Origin: a virus
Length of the DNA: 32,059 nt
Direction: 5' to 3' (one strand)
IMG/VR virus record: IMGVR_UViG_3300029910_000069
Location: 1 to 32,059 of that record
In this document: piece by piece, positions 31,751 through 32,059 of the stretch
Position numbering within the stretch: position 1 is the stretch's first letter
Layout of the letters: every line of letters starts with the position of its first letter
Notes under the pieces: model-generated
Seen by the model: only the letters and a program-made list of their open reading frames with translations
Told to the model about the DNA's origin: nothing
Database searches by the model: none
Made by a program: the position numbers and the translations under genes

Positions 31751-32059
31751 ATGAGCAACAAGAAGAGCACCGCGAAGAAGGCAGCCCCGAAGAAGACGAA
31801 CAACCTCGCCGCCGATCTGGCGAAGGGCCGCAAGCCTGCGGTGGACGCCTTCAAGGATGCGGTCCGGAAGATGAAGACCAACCCTCGGCCGACGATGGTT
31901 CCCCTCGAGGATCAGAAGCGCGAAGCGGTCGAAGCCGAGAAGACCCCTGAGAACCCGGGCAAGAAGGTCCGCTCGCCCAGGGCTCCGGCTGCGGCGAAGG
32001 AACCGAAGGCGGTCGATCCCCGGCTTCCCCCGGTCGGAACGAAGATCGAGAAGAAGGAT
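31751..32059 (+). CDS. Lys/Ala-rich protein, possibly DUF2924/RAMA-like; 3' end outside the window
   Basis: The only plus-strand gene starts at ATG 31751 with GGAG 6 bases upstream and stays open to the window end (103 codons). The N-terminus is basic and histone-H1-like (MSNKKSTAKKAAPKKTNNLA), followed by KPAVDAFKDAVRKMKTNPRP. The last visible residues, DPRLPPVGTKIEKKD, resemble the start of DUF2924 or RAMA-type domains (PRLPPxGT...), which are found near DNA-modification genes and in phages. The domain call is tentative because most of it is outside. It is transcribed divergently from terS. Confidence 0.7.
   Translation, partial: MSNKKSTAKKAAPKKTNNLAADLAKGRKPAVDAFKDAVRKMKTNPRPTMVPLEDQKREAVEAEKTPENPGKKVRSPRAPAAAKEPKAVDPRLPPVGTKIEKKD

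Overview
The window is the late (virion) gene block of a tailed phage or prophage with a contractile tail. It is GC-rich, and all confidently called genes lie on the minus strand except one partial gene at the right edge. Read from right to left, the order is packaging, portal, head assembly, connector, sheath and tube, tape measure, baseplate. Gene spacing is tight, with many 4-base (ATGA or GTGA) and 1-base (TGATG, TAATG) stop/start overlaps. The protein set suggests a myovirus of the DUF1073 portal / DUF2184 capsid / DUF3383 sheath / DUF3277 tube type. The host cannot be named from this sequence. Family names come from recognising sequence patterns, not from a search.

Region by region, in transcription order: (1) 31751-32059 is a partial plus-strand gene, divergent from the rest across a 314-bp gap. 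(2) 31436-26145 holds the small and large terminase subunits, a portal protein fused to a C-terminal Nudix hydrolase domain, and a MuF-like head morphogenesis protein. (3) 26076-22054 looks like an accessory cassette. A perfect 16-bp palindrome and a good sigma70-type promoter precede five genes joined by 4-base overlaps. The first encodes a protein with 33 tandem Leu-X-X tripeptides made of 9-bp repeats, and the second a ribbon-helix-helix-like protein. More small unrecognised genes follow. (4) 22001-17136 carries a possible structural protein, a Cys-rich small protein, a protease-scaffold fusion with an internal start, a decoration-like protein, the major capsid protein, a terminator hairpin and an unknown protein. 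(5) 17130-14072 encodes connector and neck proteins. (6) 14012-11302 encodes the sheath, the tube and a tail assembly chaperone with a clear -1 programmed frameshift. (7) 11270-9840 carries two genes inserted between chaperone and tape measure, one fibre-like. (8) 9839-9548 has no convincing gene but folds strongly. (9) 9547-1 encodes the tape measure, Dit-like protein, baseplate plug, hub, spike, a collagen-like fibre with a signal-peptide-like N-terminus, gp25-like wedge, gpJ-like wedge and a truncated gpI-like protein.

Together these genes cover DNA packaging, head assembly, head-tail joining, the contractile tail and the baseplate. Lysis, integration and replication genes are not in the window. 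The most notable features are the portal-Nudix fusion, the Leu-X-X repeat cassette with its promoter and palindrome, the frameshifted chaperone, the structured segment upstream of the tape measure gene, the nested scaffold start, and the signal-peptide-bearing collagen-like fibre.
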